A stretch of DNA of 64,000 nt from Apostichopus japonicus (GCF_037975245.1 NC_092582.1:2309001-2373000), one strand, 5' to 3'. Counted from the first letter of the stretch, positions 46,230-59,070 are shown. Numbers and translations: made by a program. The notes: generated by a model from the letters alone, not told the origin.

Positions 46230-49200
46230 ATTAACTTCAGACGGTCAACATAACGCGGTATAAAGTTATAAACATACACATGATATAACATGCATTGCAG
46301 CAGGTTATCTCGTTGGGAAGCGTGTGTGGCAAGGGGATGGGTGATGTGGGAGGGGTGGGGGAACTCGTAGCGATAAAAGAAAGCAAAATAGTAGGATAAT
46401 ATTTAACTTGAGACGTAATTGGTTGGTATTAATTTGAGAATTTCCGTCCGTTACAGATTTAACGTCAAGCACAAACTGATTTAATTGAGCCTTTTAATGC
46501 AGTTTGTTTTTTTTTCGTCCAATATTTTCTTGGCCCACCAATGGCATTTGGGGATAGGGTGGGGAGGGGGGTGGGCAAGCGCCCTGTCCCTGTCCTTCGC
46601 TAGTGGTGCCACATTATGCGTGTAAATTAAGAATAACATAACATCATAAAGATAAAATATGAGCTGCTGTGACGTCATACTGCCATTAAAGGTATACTCC
46701 TGTTGCAGACAATGTAAGAATTATATTCAAGAGAAAAATATTCTTAACTTTTAATTGAAAATCCCATCTTAATATCATAGTTTGACAGGATATAGCCTTG
46801 ATACTTTCATGCATGGAGCCAATCACAATAGTTGTTACTTAGCTTTACTTATGCTATTATAATCTTCTTGTATAGTGTTGTCCTTTAAACATGATACCTT
46901 TGGAATATGGTTAACTGTCAATATTCTCTGCAGTTGGATTTTTATGAAAAAACAAAAATAGAATATTATTTTCCTCTGTGGATAAATGATTTAATATTAT
47001 ACAGTCAAATAGAGACATTTTCAAGTTGAATTGCCTTGATGACATCATTTGATACTGTTGTTGCCAGATACATTTACAAAAGATCATCAAATTCAGGAAA
47101 CGATAGAGAAAGCAATGATGATGTGCTTTTGGATTAAAAGTGCAAAACATTTTCTGCATATTGTGCTAAGCTTTCCAACTTTCAGTCACTGCGGGAAAAA
47201 CCTTTTAAAGGAGCACTCCAGTCATTTAAATATTTAAAAGATGATTATATTTTACACACAAAAAGAGAGAAAGATATGAAAATATAAACTGCAATCACTG
47301 AATTTCTGGCTAGCTCCTTCCTTTAGAATTGCATTTTTGTTTAATTACTGTCAAAATAATAATAATAATAACTATGTGTCGTCACCCCGATGTAATAAAT
47401 GAAAACAAAGGCGTGCAAAAAAACTGACATCTTTGGCACTAGTTCAAAATAAATCTCAAATTCTGATACCGCGCAGACGGATCTAAATTTTGCAATTTTC
47501 CCCATCATTTTCTACCTCATGAGGATACTGATGGGGTAGGGAACGAGGGGTGGGGGAGGTGGTGGAGGGAGGGGTGAAGTTGTTTAATGTATGTAGAGAT
47601 AATTTCTCCGTTGTTTTGTTTTTCTTCCATAAATTGTTACTTTTCATATTGCACAAGAACCCTGTAGACAGGTCGCACCTGATCTTACTTGATATTGTAA
47701 ACAAGTACCAAAACTGATCAGCCAGAACGACTGGTATTTAAGTCTAATACAACAGTCCATACTTCACGAACTTATCCAAATCGATAACATATGTGTTCAA
47801 AATAAAGCTGGAGCCTAACTATTTAACTATCAAATCATATCTGCTTCCATGACCTCCATTTGCAAAACCGTTTAAATGGACCGGACACTTTTGGTATAAA
47901 TCGCATACCGGTAATTTAATCACTCAGCGGTTACTCTCACTAAAAGTTCCGATATTCGATTTACGATATAACCTTGGGTATAATGATTCGCCTCGTAATG
48001 GATGATAACTTCCCCGCAAATCGCTCGCGAGACTAACTCATTTCCGTCGTCGAACGAAGTAATATTGTTCAGTTTAGCTCCCAAAATAATATTAAGATCA
48101 TAATAAATCTGACTAATTTTACTCTCATAAATCATTTAGGTATATAACTCCATCATGATTACCGTTAAGATCCTCCGATGGCTTTTTCACTCCCACACAG
48201 ATCAATACTTCGAAACGAATCGGTATGATGAACTCTCGCAAGTTCATGGATCGACTCTTTGAGTGCGCCAAAATATATTTATTTCATATCGGCTACCATC
48301 ATTCTATAAAGAGTTATGATTCCCAGTAATCGGTGTATGGTACATTCAAATCAGTTATACTGACGATCGAAATTTCATCAGTTCAGTTACGTACATTTTA
48401 ATTTTGTTTTCATTTTAATTACACCTTTTGTTCTTAGTAGTCTGTGTTGTTTATAGCCACGTTTCAACCTTTCGGTTCTAATAACGGTATATTATTAATA
48501 CTACAATACTCGCGTTGCTAATTGTGTTAACAAATTATGAATTGTTAATTACACATGAATAATTGCATAATATGATTAAAATGACAGGTTTCCCTCTTCC
48601 ATTGTAAATTCAAATTCAATGTCATACCATAGCAAGTGCATTCAGTCGACTCTTATATGTAGATTAGTGATAGGAGAGCTGTTGCTTTAACCATGCTATG
48701 CCTAAGGATCTCTCATGATACTTTTTCATTTATTCATTATTAATATTATTTTTTTATTCGAAGTATAAAACAAAGGATATTGAATCCTTTGACAATTATT
48801 ATATGACAAACTTTTGTTGTTGGAAGTGCAACCAGGAAAACACACACGGCTGCTTTAAAAATACAAAAAAATACACTACTTGGTACTACTATTTTTGAGT
48901 CAGTGTAATTATAGTTCTAAAAATTAGTAATGATAATTCTCTCAAACTTAAATTATGTTTCATCTTCCATACAATGTTAAACTCTTTTTTTTTTCTTTTT
49001 TTCTCACTTTGTTTCGTCGCGTTTCTCTTTAAAAGAGATGGTTAACTTATAAAATCGAACCATTTTTAAATTTATGGATACCTTTCGTAATCCCCGATAA
49101 CATTTCAAAATATAAGAAAAATGTAGCGTGCATCTCTAAAAATTACACGTTAAAGATCCCTATACTCTTGTGCACATTTTGTGTAGCATCTCCATATATA

Positions 49201-49315
49201 TTGACAAATATAGAGATGTGTTTCATAATCGTTATCCATCAAACGAGGCACAACATTCTGTATGTGAAAATATCAGAGTGAATGACCGTAGAATTAGCCT
49301 TCCGTTTTCCTAAGG
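46230..49315. other. No recognised gene
   Basis: AT-rich sequence. G-rich stretches at about 46330-46360, 46555-46580 and 47540-47572 resemble MITE interiors. A minus-strand frame at 47920-48135 starts with ATG and is not low-complexity but is unrecognised. Poly-T at 48985-49001. Confidence 0.4.
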
Positions 49316-49321
49316 GACGCC

Positions 49322-49434
49322 AAATTGGCCACCTATACTCCTTAATCTTGAAATTAGCAAAATTTTCTTACCATGCGCAATGTAAGTTAGCGCTATGTAA
49401 ATGTATATAAACATACACACACAAACACACGCAG

Positions 49435-49470
<36 letters not shown>

Positions 49471-49575
49471 TAGTTTATATAGTTTAGCACTATAATGTGT
49501 ACGGAATATGAATTTGCGTTCAGGCTTGCTTTATTTTTCAATTTTCGAAATGACAACCGTCAAGGGAAAACTCGG
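49322..49575 (+). repeat. Tandem duplication, unit 1
   Basis: AAATTGGCCACCTATACTCC to ...GGGAAAACTCGG, 254 bp. It contains a (TA)n of about 30 bp (49438-49467). Apart from the TA length it closely matches unit 2. Confidence 0.92.
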
Positions 49576-49678
49576 AAATTGGCCACCTATACTCCTTAAT
49601 CTTGAAATTAGGAAAATATTCTTACCATGTGCAGTGTTAGTTAGGGCTATGGAAATGTATATAAACACACACACACGC

Positions 49679-49740
<62 letters not shown>

Positions 49741-49846
49741 TAGTTTATATAGTTTAGCACTATAATGTGTACGGAATATGAATTTGCGTTCAGGCTTAGC
49801 TTTATTTTTCAATTTTCGAAATGACAACCGTCAAGGGAAAACTCGG
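49576..49846 (+). repeat. Tandem duplication, unit 2
   Basis: Head-to-tail copy of 49322-49575, about 271 bp because its (TA)n (49681-49737) is roughly twice as long. Scattered substitutions separate the copies. Confidence 0.92.
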
Positions 49847-49849
49847 AGA

Positions 49850-52800
49850 TCTGACCTTAGTATTTTGCAGAAGATTTCTGGTTCGTATTGCAACATGGCA
49901 TTCTGTATATATACCGGAGTACGGGCTCAGAAACTACTTCGCCCTGAAAAGATATTTTCAATTCTTGGCTTTCTTTAATTAGAATCCCAATGGTAATCCA
50001 GCGTGTCGTGCTACGATCGTTCTATCTCGATCATAAGTGTACGCAAGGGGATAATAAGGAAGTTTCATATCAGTCTATAGGATTCTACGGTATTAAGAAC
50101 AGACGATGCCGAATTAATTGTTATCTGAGAGAGAATGCAGGGCATTGTCGATATTATCAAGACAAAAGTTAAATAAAAGACTAATGAATATACAACGATA
50201 ATTTGCTGAAATTTGAAATGATCAACAAGAAAAACTTGTAGCATTATTTATTATCAACATAAAATGTTTGAAAATTATGAACAAATTTTTAAATGGGCAC
50301 AAAGGAGAATTATGTATTCGCTATATAAACCATTCCATTCTTCTGTAGCATGCGACGTGTGTGTATGTGTGATTTTATATATATACTTTTATATGCCACT
50401 GGCAATTATGAGTCTTCAGGTCAACAGGATTTACTACGCAATATGTATAGATGGAAATTTCTATCCTGTAATCGATATTAACTTCGAATGAAAGTCAGGT
50501 GTGTCTGTACAACCAATTCACACAGATATAATCCCAACAAATGCATCAAAGTGGATTCGTTGAGATTACACATATCCTCAATTCTAAGCACCACCCACTT
50601 TTACTGTGATACAAAACTAAGATTTACAGTAGATACTGTGTGTATCGCGTGGTCTATATATGTAACCACAATGAATGCTATTAAACATCCTAATTTGTAT
50701 CAACTAATTTCGTACTTAAAAATATATCATTTTTAAAAATCTAGTTACAATGCATAACAAGTGATTACATTGTAATATAATTTACGTCTATAATTAGTTA
50801 CTTATGTCGATATTTTACCTAGATATCAAAATTTCATTTACTTTAAACCTATCACTAAATATGGTAATATATGCAGCAGTTGGGTCATGCTTATTTCAGC
50901 CTCAAATGAGCAAGAATTTTACTATGAGATTTTTATCATGCAAATATTGTTACGGAAAATGGATTTATACAATGAAAATAGGAGTTGACTTATTAATATG
51001 GTTAATATTTAATAGAGACAGCATATGGTTCGTGTAACAACAGGATTAAGCAAAACGTGATAACGAGCGTGACAAGAGGGTTTACGTGACATCAGTTCTG
51101 AATCGATTTTAATATTAAGTTGTAAAACCCCATCTTTGCAAAATTATCATCACAAATGTTTACTTTGTTGTCATTTTTATCCGCACACACCAAAAAAATA
51201 TATAAAAAAATAAAATAAAATAAAATAAATAATCTTTCTTTTACTGCAAAATAATCTGTAAATTTACTATGTGGTGTAACGAATTTCACGTGCGTGGTAT
51301 ATTTGATTTTCAATCCTAACATTCTACGTTTTATTACGTTTAACAAAGGAGCAGTCTACGCTTTTTCTTAAAGTTGATCAGTATTGACACACACCTAAGC
51401 GTGTTGACATTAGTTGACTTGGTAAAAGGTATCAAAAGTAGATATCTAAATGCCCTTACCAATCAAAATATTCCAATGCTTAAAAGGAGTGCTTAATGTA
51501 TAAAACAACCCAATATTTTAGCGAGGAACTAAAGCATTGGTTGTGACAGTGGCGGCAATAAAATACTTGTTCAAATGTAAACAATGACTGGTGACATTTT
51601 GTTGACCACCAAGTTCATTAAGGAGCTATACTGATGTGCTTTTATTCCATTTGTGTGCAAATTTATAAAAACCTATTGAAGATAAATCATGAAAAAACTG
51701 TAATTGTTCTAAAAATGAAGACATTCTTATTCCAGAGTTTTCAACTACTGAGTCTTAATTATCGATTAATCAATAAATTAATTCATTTCCTAACTTTTTG
51801 TCGGCCAAACACTTTACATGTCATTTAGTTATTAGATATAAACAAAAGAGATATATTATGAATAAAAGGGACCCGGTCAGATAACGTTACACCCCATGAG
51901 AAGCATATTAACGTATGATATTAATATTACAAAGAAACTATTGTTTGTGTTAAATTTATATCAAAATGAATTGATATATACAAGTTAATATCTATAAAAA
52001 AAAGATGATAAAAGGATATTGTGTTATCAATTAACATTAATAACTATACCATAAGTGACTCTAAATAATTGGATATCAACATAATCGCAGACTGCAATTT
52101 GGGTTAAAATCTTACTAGGGAAGGGGTCACATGACGTCACATTACATGATCGAGATTTAAGAAAGTATGGCATAAATACAACGGGGAAGCTATTCGCTAT
52201 TATATCTAACAAACAATAAAAACATCGTTGCATGGATAACCATAAATAAAATATATCAAACGTAAAATGGAAACAATCCAATTCTGACAAAAACACCCAG
52301 ACGGCACTTTTGGTAAAATCATCATACCAAGAGTCGAAACACTTAATTACCTAAACACAACTGAAAATAAATGATTACCTTTCTCAAACTCAAAAAAAAT
52401 ATATATTCATAACGTTTGTCAAAAAGCCTTGTCTCTATTTTATTTGCATGAAATTAAATGCAAACATATCATTGTGAGCATAAGAAGTATATACACTCGA
52501 CAAATTTCCACAAAAGTTAAACCAATTTTTTGTTTAAAGTATATTTCTTTTCTTGACGGGTACTTCAAAGATTACTGTCGTGAAGAGAACCCGATTTCTT
52601 CTACCCAAACCTCGATAAATGTTTCACTTCAGTTTCGCCTAGCTGCCCAGGGACGACCAAATAAATCATACTGTCACTTCCCTTGTATTGTAATTAATAT
52701 TTGACTAACGGAGTAAGATTATCCTTGCCTTTTTGCGCAGCACATGAAGCGTAAACCTTTATATATTCCGCCGCCGTCTTAAAAAAAAATTGTATGCAAT

Positions 52801-53060
52801 AAACTTTTGATTGCATATCGCAAAAAGTAGCTGATTTAAAGTAGTACCATTTTCTACAAATAAAAAAATAGAATACAAAAAAAAAAAACACTCGTCTCGA
52901 AAAAAGTGTTTTTATGATATTTCATTTTTTAAGTCTTTTCGAAATGATGATGCCGATGCTAATCCAAGTTTTAAAGGACATCTGGCTTAGAAGTATGGTA
53001 AGAATTAAGTTAAAACTGCAAAATACGGAATACAGAATATTGTGATAACACTATTTAATG
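49850..53060. other. No recognised gene
   Basis: AT-rich sequence with many short open frames and no family resemblance. An (AAAAT)n stretch lies near 51195-51226. Confidence 0.45.
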
Positions 53061-53279
53061 TATATTTATAACGAGTGACACGTTATATACAATGTCATTC
53101 TTTGAAGTCTGGACTGTTCTAATAAATGAAACATGGATGGCTTGTTGACCAAACTCATTGATGTAGTGTTCTCAGAGATAGGCTCACTGTTTGGAATATG
53201 TTTGGTATGAAAAGGAATGGAAAACTTTGGTATATGCATCATCACATACTGACGAATGTTCCATCTGAAAAAAAACAAA

Positions 53280-56090
53280 GTCTTCTGTTGATATGTTTAA
53301 CATTATCTCGACTAAGCGTTAAGACCATAGACATGTGACCTGATTCGGACGATGAGCTCAGTTTCTAGAAGAACCCTTCTGTAATTGTCATGAAGGTTAC
53401 CTTTGATAATAACGAACCTAAGGCAGTCGAGATTGTGATTAGAAAGATTAAAATGTTCGACGACTGGAATTCCCGTTTTGTTGAGGCGAATGTGACTTTT
53501 GTGCTTGTTGAACCGTTCTCTAAACGGCTTTGAAGTCTGACCTACGTATTGTATATTAGGGCACAGGGAACACATGAGCACATAAACAACATGGGAACTA
53601 TCACAGTTGTAAGGACCTGGTCTTAGACAATGACCTGAGGGAGAAAGTGTGATAGTTTGGTCTGTGACCATGTGTTTACAAGTCTTGCAACGTGTCTTAC
53701 CACACTTAATATTACCCGAAGTAGTCACATGGGATGATAATCTTCTCTTGACTAGACGATCCCGCAAAGTAATCGGTTTTGTCCTGAAGGTAACAGGTGG
53801 GTGCATGAAAACTCCACGTACATTTTCGTCAAGGCGAGGTAAGCGACTTGCTTCCTTAACTGATGTGAGGGATGGATCCATTTGCCCAATGTGAGTAAGG
53901 GCTAGAGGAATATGGTGGGAACCAGGCTTAGATGTGTACTGCAGATTACGGTCTCTTTGGATTTTTAGAAAGTTAGCAAGAATTTTGCAAGGAATGAACT
54001 TATTAGGATGATAACCACAGTCCAGGGAATGGACTCTTAGAGTTAAAGACTGCTTCAGGAAACAAATAGCAAACAAACAGATAATCATGTGACGTAAGCA
54101 TCGGCTACAAACTATTGACTCTTTGATATGATGAGAGTGATGGTTTTTACAATACAAATAGGTGTGGTTATCGGTATGATGATCGTACAATGAGGTCAGG
54201 GTTCTACCCCAATCGACAGACGCAAATGTTTCGAAGAAGGAAATCATTGAATTCGATTTTTCAAAGGTGAATATAACAGGACAGAAATTGTTGGGTTTCA
54301 TTACAAGCATATCATAAGCTAACAACCCATACACCCATACCATAAACTTGTCATCAATGTAACGTAGATGAACGCAATTGTTCAGAACTTTCTCCTCAAG
54401 ACTAGTTCTAAAATTGTTCAGGTATAAAGGTGTTATCATGGTTCCCATAATATTCCCAATGCTCTTGATGTATAGGTTTAGGTTATTCTGGTTTAATTCA
54501 ACAATAATTAGAAGAGAACTCTTGCTAACATACCTAAGAATGTGTCCTTTTTGCAGACATTTCTTGCACGTTAATACTCCATCCTTATGTGGGGCATTAT
54601 TGCACAACGATAACCTTTGATGTGTTACCAAGGGAGGTTCGATTAAACGCAAGTTTTGGAGGTTCGACAACTGCAAGAGAAAATAAGTACAGGTGTCTTG
54701 GAAGAAGTTGTAAATTTCCTTTATGATGGGTTGTTGGTTTTCGTCAGGAGATAAAGATGTTCGTTTTGTGAGTGTTCCATTGTCGGAAACGGGTGGGTGT
54801 CCTGGTGGAATTTTTATGGGAAAGGAGGTTTGAGCTGTAGGCGGTGTTAGCGATTTTACTACATGCATTTGTGGCTGCGTATCAAAAAGGCCTCGTGTAG
54901 GGTTGCTGGATGTTAAGTTGCTAACTGTCTTCAGTAGGTCTCGTGGAAATGGGGCAATGATATCTTTTAGGTAAACGTTGGGATCCGCTGTCAAATGCCT
55001 CTTGAAAGTGACGTCTTCTAGAGGGCGAAGCGTCTCGTCTGCGACAATATAATTCAAAGTGTCTTGTACAACGCTGGCGCTGCATTTGTCTCCCTGTTTG
55101 ATGAGGATGCTTCGGTCAGTTTTAAGATATAGAAGGAAGTTATTCTGGGTATCAATGAGACTTTGGTGTATTATACAATACTTTCGGTTTTTAATGAAAC
55201 ACAGACAGCTGTCTAGATGTCTTTTTATAATAGATCCGTTCTGGCTGCGGCCTTCAGGATGTCCCAAAAGTTCTGACCATGGTGTGTTGGTAGCATGGCA
55301 GTCAGCAGGTGCATCCATAGTAAGATATGTTAGATGGATACGGCGAAAGAGACAGGTGATATCCTGGTAAAATCCGACATATATTAGTTTGCAGTTAAGA
55401 AACAAGGACAGCCCCTTATTTAGAACACTATGCTCTATTTCCGTCGGTTGGCGCGATAACATGTTGATAGTAGGCCCAATGGAGGTACAATCCCTCAGCT
55501 GTAGTAATCTTATTGATGAGTTGTAGTCACGTGGAGAGTTGTTCCCTAGTCCAAATTTCCATGTAAAACGTGGGTAAAGCTCCTTCAGAATGGAATTTTC
55601 AGTTGCTAAGATTGTTAGTTTCTTGTCCGTGCTGAGGAAGCACGTATGTCGATACAGTTCGTTGGAGTTTGTTAGACATTTCTTCACTTTTGACCTCTCC
55701 GATGGTTTTGGAATCAAAGAGTCGATGTTCCGTTGAGGGAAGGTTTGTGTTAACGTTGTTTGTCTATCACGGGTGTATTTTAATGCCCAATCAAGAAACT
55801 GATCGACCGTGACTTGAGAGATATTATCGAGGTTTGTTCCAAAAGATAAAAAACAACGGGAGTCGTTAGGATGCAATCTTCTCGTAATTAGCTCGCGTTG
55901 TTTGGATTTCGATAGGAAGTAAATATCCGACAGTGCTTGGGCTACAATTCGTAAAAATCCATTTTTTATTTGGAGAAAAGCGGTATTTAATTTAGGATAG
56001 AAAATCATGGTAATTTGGTTCCACAGTTGGGAGTCAGAAATATACGACAGAATGTTTAACACACAGCGAAACGCAATAACTTAGTTGCCT
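53280..56090 (-). mobile_element. Penelope-like retroelement (PLE), GIY-YIG type
   Basis: Defined by its coding region: an RT domain followed by a C-terminal GIY-YIG endonuclease, the arrangement of canonical endonuclease-bearing PLEs. Flanking repeats (the LTR-like ends that PLEs often carry) were not found, so the outer limits are approximate. Downstream of the stop, sequence to about 53066 remains partly open and may be element 3' sequence. Confidence 0.75.
53312..56062 (-). CDS. Penelope-like reverse transcriptase with GIY-YIG endonuclease, RT motif A lost
   Basis: Uninterrupted 916-codon frame. It opens after an in-frame TAA, and the first ATG is at 56008, giving 898 residues; stop is TAG. 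PLE proteins nick DNA with the GIY-YIG domain and reverse-transcribe their RNA from the nick. Visible landmarks are VLNKGLSL (213-220), IKQGDKCSASVVQD (321-334, family IKPADKG...), PPGHPPVSDNG (419-429, family GRPIVS), GNIMGTMITP (536-545, motif B) and LRYIDDKFMVW (566-576, motif C). A CxxxxCxxC-type cluster and GIY-YIG occupy about 787-916, with VVY (827), YVG (839-841), R848/R850, E900 and a terminal GLNA. Motif A, normally LDVSSLYTNIPH, reads HQRLSLCNNAPH: the catalytic Asp is Gln482. The Arg of GRP is His, and a segment before motif B is short. The endonuclease looks intact, so reverse transcription is probably abolished. It could be a decayed copy or a retained derivative. Confidence 0.88.
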   Translation of the reverse strand: MLNILSYISDSQLWNQITMIFYPKLNTAFLQIKNGFLRIVAQALSDIYFLSKSKQRELITRRLHPNDSRCFLSFGTNLDNISQVTVDQFLDWALKYTRDRQTTLTQTFPQRNIDSLIPKPSERSKVKKCLTNSNELYRHTCFLSTDKKLTILATENSILKELYPRFTWKFGLGNNSPRDYNSSIRLLQLRDCTSIGPTINMLSRQPTEIEHSVLNKGLSLFLNCKLIYVGFYQDITCLFRRIHLTYLTMDAPADCHATNTPWSELLGHPEGRSQNGSIIKRHLDSCLCFIKNRKYCIIHQSLIDTQNNFLLYLKTDRSILIKQGDKCSASVVQDTLNYIVADETLRPLEDVTFKRHLTADPNVYLKDIIAPFPRDLLKTVSNLTSSNPTRGLFDTQPQMHVVKSLTPPTAQTSFPIKIPPGHPPVSDNGTLTKRTSLSPDENQQPIIKEIYNFFQDTCTYFLLQLSNLQNLRLIEPPLVTHQRLSLCNNAPHKDGVLTCKKCLQKGHILRYVSKSSLLIIVELNQNNLNLYIKSIGNIMGTMITPLYLNNFRTSLEEKVLNNCVHLRYIDDKFMVWVYGLLAYDMLVMKPNNFCPVIFTFEKSNSMISFFETFASVDWGRTLTSLYDHHTDNHTYLYCKNHHSHHIKESIVCSRCLRHMIICLFAICFLKQSLTLRVHSLDCGYHPNKFIPCKILANFLKIQRDRNLQYTSKPGSHHIPLALTHIGQMDPSLTSVKEASRLPRLDENVRGVFMHPPVTFRTKPITLRDRLVKRRLSSHVTTSGNIKCGKTRCKTCKHMVTDQTITLSPSGHCLRPGPYNCDSSHVVYVLMCSLCPNIQYVGQTSKPFRERFNKHKSHIRLNKTGIPVVEHFNLSNHNLDCLRFVIIKGNLHDNYRRVLLETELIVRIRSHVYGLNA

Positions 56091-56400
56091 TATATCAGAT
56101 ATATAAAACAATCCAACAATGTTGCTTTTTGTGCTAAAATATATTTGCCCGGCAGATATGTCAATAACGTTTTGTAGACTATTAATGTACTGATACTATC
56201 ATGTTTTTGAATATAGTAGCATACACATCATCTTCATAGCAACCAGCACACAAAAGCTTCTCTATATTGATTATGTTCAAAGGTTGCCTCGAAACGTTCA
56301 ATCAATAACGAACAAATAACTTCCTAGCTTAATTAATGTGTCATGAATTTTTACGTGTAAATCTACTGGTGTTTTTTATATCTATATATATGTTATATAT

Positions 56401-56440
56401 GATGATGATGATGATGATGATGATGATATATATATATATA

Positions 56441-56537
<97 letters not shown>
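56401..56537. repeat. (GAT)n followed by (TA)n microsatellite
   Basis: Nine GAT units, then TA with a TG interruption, about 137 bp in total. Confidence 0.95.
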
Positions 56538-56539
<2 letters not shown>

Positions 56540-57843
56540 TTGTGTTATATTGCTTGTACGTGAAATACAAAATACTATAAAATACAAAAATAATGTACTG
56601 GAGAGTAGATTAGCGAATGATGAGGGCTTCCATTATATGGTGGCTTATCAGATAGAATCAGCGGTGTACGAGAAGATGAGCATAAAACATTAATAACTCA
56701 ATATGTAAACTGTTTCGAAACGCAGGCATCACTTCAATTTAACTTCAGTTCAATTTACATAACTTACTGACAAAAATAGTTATAACAAAGAAGTACATAA
56801 TATTACATAATATAAAATATATTACATATTATGATGGACACAGAAACAACACTGTTCATCAAAGGTAGTGACGGTGAAAACTAAAGGAAACAACGTTTAA
56901 TTGCTTTTTTCTTGTGTTTACGCGTCTGCAGCGATTACGTCACAAACTTTCCCAGAAGTCAATTGCCTTGTTGATTAGATGTCTGAATTCACATGCATAA
57001 AACTCAGATAGCCAAATCGGCAGTCACTATTGTGGGTGTAGGAAATGTCTGATATCATCATTTAATGCCAAGTAGTTTTATTCTCACTCCTTCCACACCC
57101 CTCCCCATCCCTACCCCTCCCACCCCCTTCCCCTCCCACCCCTACCTCTCCCCACCCCTCCTTCGCTTCAAACAATGTGATGTAATGATTATCATGATTT
57201 GCTGGATGTAGCCTAATTTACGTAAGTATAGCTGAATCTTTCATTCACTGTATTGAAGAAAATAATTCAATTAACTATATTAATTAGCTTTAGCCGTCTT
57301 GTACTTCTGATGTTATAAGATTTTCTCTATCATTTACGGAACTGCTAGAAACATTGCATTTGTACGCTTTTTCCATAATACCATTCCCATCAATTTCCGC
57401 GTCAGTTGGCATAGCAACGATGCGCCTGACTACAACTGGCTTGGCAGTTCCATAGGGCAATAAGCAATAAACAGAATGAACCAAAAACACAGTAACATAA
57501 TATAACTTTGCTCCGAGTTGCACAAGACATATCTATTCGAGACTTCTTCATGACATTGTTTACTATACTGATATACAGATCGTCTTGAAATCAACTAACA
57601 TATGAAACATTCGATAAAGGGTTCCCTTAGAAACGGTTACTCATTAATGAACGCGAAAATTTAACATCCGATACGTGGCTCGTCCTTGGATGCATATGGT
57701 GCGTTTCATTGATATTATTATCTTTTTCATTATTTCCTTCTTCTAATACAATATCTATTTATCTATCTATATATATATTATAAGAAAAGCGCAGAGACGT
57801 AAGATATGACTCAAAGGGGGAACAAATAAGGTGTATTGATTTT

Positions 57844-57845
<2 letters not shown>
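56540..57845. other. No recognised gene; polypyrimidine tract at 57091-57165
   Basis: The CCCCTCCCACCCC-type tract could form a quadruplex on the opposite strand. A minus-strand frame at 57290-57523 has a plausible amino-acid composition but no ATG near its start and no recognised family. Confidence 0.45.

Positions 57846-57847
<2 letters not shown>

Positions 57848-57884
<37 letters not shown>
57848..57884. repeat. (TA)n array
   Basis: TA dinucleotide run of about 37 bp. Confidence 0.95.
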
Positions 57885-57889
<5 letters not shown>

Positions 57890-57892
<3 letters not shown>

Positions 57893-58360
57893 TTTTACTA
57901 TTGGAAATTTATGCTAAGATTCAGGGGGGGATAGAAAATACAGAAGCATCAACTGAACATAAAACACATTAACAAATTAACTTTAATTCAACTGGATAAT
58001 TTCGATTCACGATTCAATATATCGATATGTGCTTTAACAGTATGGATACTACCACATACATGCACTGCAAAACTTATAATTTTATTTGTACATTTATTTA
58101 TTAAATAAAGTAAAAGTAAAAATGTTGTAAAGGAGACGAATCTACAAACATTATTTCTTCGAACTGATTACATTCTTGGTCCATTAAATTGCAAGTGGGG
58201 GGGGGGGCAGGGTGAGGTGGGGAGCTAGGTACAACTACATCGCCGGCCCTCTGTCTGGAGTCCTCATTTTGTCGTGTTATATTATGACAATATAAATGTT
58301 GTTTTCTTTATCCCATGTTTCGTCTGGTCCATTATTGGCTACAGTCCCCTGCTTCGTACC
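57890..58360. other. No recognisable feature
   Basis: AT-rich, with a G10 run at 58198-58207. No gene. Confidence 0.45.
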
Positions 58361-58366
58361 GCCCGC

Positions 58367-59070
58367 CCGCGAATATTTTTTTCTCAAACTGAACTGACAC
58401 TGAAATGATTTCCTCGATTCTGATTGGCTCTCAGCGAGCCAATAGGTTTCCGTACGTATAGGTTATAAGGCTATATACAACTAGTTAACAAGTCAAAGGA
58501 CACAGACATATCGCCAAATGCCTTTTTTGTGTACACTCATTGGCTGGCACACACTCGCTCGCCGTCTTCATGTCACTGCATATTCGACAAGGGCCTATCA
58601 TGATTCATTGACTGAATACATTTTGAATTTATGATTATAAAACTAAAAGTATCGCAACTCCAACACCTCGTACATGTACATCGGCTACATGTATACAATT
58701 AAAAATGCACTGTGTTTTATTGTGTTGTATAATATACACAGTACAATATGCTACATTACATGTGTTGTGTAGAGCGGAGTCAAGTGAGTAAACAAACGAT
58801 CGAGGACTGCCTATAATGGGCGCAGTGGTTGGGAATAGTTGCTTCATTGTGTTAAGAACACTATATACTTTCGTTCATATATATCTACCAAAAGTTTTTG
58901 AAAGTTGCTAATGTGAATATCTTGATTATGTTCGTGTTGATCATACTGATATCGACAGTGTATGGAGGGATCCATGTTGAATACTAACGTATATCATGTG
59001 CTCGCTGATAGCCAATCAGAATCGAGGAAATAATTTCAGTGTCAGTTCAGTTTGGGGAAAAATATCCGCC
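58367..59070. mobile_element. About 0.7-kb inverted-repeat element
   Basis: The left arm (58367-58441) and the reverse complement of the right arm (59000-59070) share AAACTGAACTGACACTGAAA, TGATTTCCTCGATTCTGATT and GGCTCTCAGCGAGC with only a few differences. Outside the arms both sides are rich in GCCCGCCC-like sequence. The ~560-bp interior has no coding capacity. No target-site duplication was identified, so it may be a MITE or two inverted copies of an unrelated repeat. Confidence 0.65.

Noticed and set aside
46686-46889. TTAAAGG...CCTTTAA ends suggesting a TTAA-target MITE
   Set aside because: Beyond the first seven bases the two ends do not align as an inverted repeat.
47920-48135. Minus-strand 71-codon ATG frame, not low-complexity
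   Set aside because: No family resemblance, no splice or polyadenylation context that I can support.
57290-57523. Minus-strand 77-codon frame with a hydrophobic start and plausible composition
   Set aside because: Starts at GTG with no ATG upstream in frame, no clear splice acceptor, and no recognised family.
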